From Planctomycetaceae bacterium (GTDB taxonomy: Bacteria > Planctomycetota > Planctomycetia > Planctomycetales > Planctomycetaceae): a stretch of DNA of 7,645 bases. Position 1 is the stretch's first letter, and each line of letters begins with the position of its first letter. The stretch covers positions 1 to 7,645 of the forward strand of contig CANJZR010000178.1 in the NCBI GenBank assembly GCA_947479075.1. The letters run 5' to 3'. The position numbers were made by a program, and so were the translations under genes. Shown piece after piece: positions 6,693 through 7,645 of this stretch. The notes beneath the pieces are model-generated. The model was not told where the DNA came from, did no database searches, and was given only the letters and a program-made list of their open reading frames with translations.

Positions 6693-7645
6693 TTACCCGC
6701 GAAAAGCTGCGCGGCGCAAGCGATCATTGATGGCCCGTCCCAGACCCTCCTCGGGAAATCGTTCCGTCAGGATTCCATCGAGCCTTTGTAAATCGAGTCG
6801 TCGCATGGCGGCGAAGAGCCCAGCCGCGGCTTGAGTGAGGTTTCCCTCAGGTGAGAGAATCTCCACAGCTGCATATTGATCTGCGTGCGGGCAATCACGA
6901 AACGCCAGCACTCCCCAGCGACCAGGAGGAGGTGTCGCTGCGAGGTCGCTCACCGTCATGGATGTGAGCGGGGCATAATGTTGTGGCAAACTGCCGGGGG
7001 CCAGTTGAGCGACGGGCGAACTCTCAACCTGGGTGGGCGCGATCTCTGCCGGTTGCTGGATCGGGCCGATCAGAGCCTCAATCTCTTCCAGAGAGACTCC
7101 TCCGGGCCGAAGCAGAGTCGGACAACCATTCTCGGGGATGTTGAGTACCGTCGATTCGACGCCCACGGCACAGGGCCCCCCATCAAGGATCCACTCGATA
7201 CGGTCTCCCAGCTGATCTTGTACATGCGCCGCCGTGGTGGGACTGACGCGACCAAAGAGGTTGGCACTCGGCGCAGCGATGGGCAGGCCCACTTCACGAA
7301 GCAGTTGTAACGCCAGCGGATGACTGGGGATGCGAATCGCGACGGAGGGGAGGCCCGATGTCACCAGGTCGGGGACCTGTGCCGCTTTCTCCATGACCAG
7401 GGTCAGCGGGCCCGGCCAGAACTGGCGGGCGAGCTTTTCTGCGAGGAGTGGGATCTTCGTCACAAGTTTTTGGGCCGCTGACAGATCCGGGACATGCACT
7501 ATCAGGGGATCGAATGTTGGGCGACCTTTGACCTCAAAAATGCGGGCCACGGTTTCGGGCCACAAGGCCACGCCTCCCAGCCCATAGACAGTTTCCGTCG
7601 CGAATGCGACAAGTTCACCTCGTCGCAGAGCTGCTGCCGCTGTTG
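6693..7645 (-). CDS. L-threonylcarbamoyladenylate synthase, Sua5/YrdC type (5' end beyond window)
   Basis: Enzyme making threonylcarbamoyl-AMP from threonine, bicarbonate and ATP, the first step of the t6A37 modification of ANN-decoding tRNAs; cytoplasmic. The frame stays open to the right edge, giving 316 visible residues before TAA at 6693-6695. The GTG at 7571 is an internal valine, not the start, because conserved sequence precedes it (RRGELVAFATETVYGLGG). YrdC-domain features are the KGR motif (39-41 of the visible part), PLIVHV, FWPGPLTLV, SVAIRIPSHPLA, PSAN (125-128) and TLLRPGG. A linker with APGSLPQHYAP (215-225) leads into a second domain ending GLGRAINDRLRRAA, typical of two-domain Sua5 rather than the short TsaC. 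Sua5 proteins are usually about 320-350 residues, so few residues are missing. It shares its direction with the exporter but is separated by 244 bp. Confidence 0.93.
   Translation of the reverse strand, partial: TAAAALRRGELVAFATETVYGLGGVALWPETVARIFEVKGRPTFDPLIVHVPDLSAAQKLVTKIPLLAEKLARQFWPGPLTLVMEKAAQVPDLVTSGLPSVAIRIPSHPLALQLLREVGLPIAAPSANLFGRVSPTTAAHVQDQLGDRIEWILDGGPCAVGVESTVLNIPENGCPTLLRPGGVSLEEIEALIGPIQQPAEIAPTQVESSPVAQLAPGSLPQHYAPLTSMTVSDLAATPPPGRWGVLAFRDCPHADQYAAVEILSPEGNLTQAAAGLFAAMRRLDLQRLDGILTERFPEEGLGRAINDRLRRAAFRG

Noticed and set aside
6668..6730. A 20-codon plus-strand frame with ATG at 6668, preceded by GGAGTAGG.
   Set aside because: It overlaps the 3' end of the Sua5-type gene in antisense, and its peptide is short with no recognisable feature. 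Too little support for a small gene.

Overview
The window looks like chromosomal DNA from a member of the Planctomycetota. The best evidence is the 767-residue protein at 277-2580: its N-terminus carries a basic stretch followed by LEERIVLA, a variant of the 'LEPR.LLS'-type segment common at the start of large secreted planctomycete proteins, and it joins a CAP/SCP domain to a string of Calx-beta repeats. By eye the DNA is moderately GC-rich. I cannot name a genus.

Layout. Positions 1-248 (+) are the last 81 codons of the chromosome-segregation ATPase Smc. It converges on four minus-strand genes that fill the rest of the window. Read in their own direction, these are: (1) a Sua5/YrdC-type L-threonylcarbamoyladenylate synthase (6693 to the right edge, 5' end cut off); (2) a 244-bp gap with a 15-bp palindrome and a hairpin next to the next start codon; (3) a 953-residue, 12-helix RND/MMPL-type exporter (3587-6448); (4) a soluble 284-residue sensor histidine kinase starting about 32 bp after it (2700-3554); and (5) after 119 bp, the CAP/Calx-beta secreted protein (277-2580). 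The Smc and CAP genes end 28 bp apart, inside one strong inverted repeat whose arms each contain a TAG stop.

How the genes might work together. Smc and Sua5 are housekeeping genes. The exporter and kinase probably form a transcription unit. The kinase has no membrane or PAS segment and no response regulator beside it, so it probably senses something in the cytoplasm or through a partner, and its regulator lies elsewhere. The CAP/Calx-beta protein may be read through from this unit or from its own weak promoter. I found no RNA gene, CRISPR array, transposon or phage gene. Nothing here is clearly a new system. The most notable points are an exporter that has lost the usual TM4 aspartate but kept the one in TM10, the exporter-orphan kinase pair, the exporter leader structures, and the shared stop-codon hairpin.
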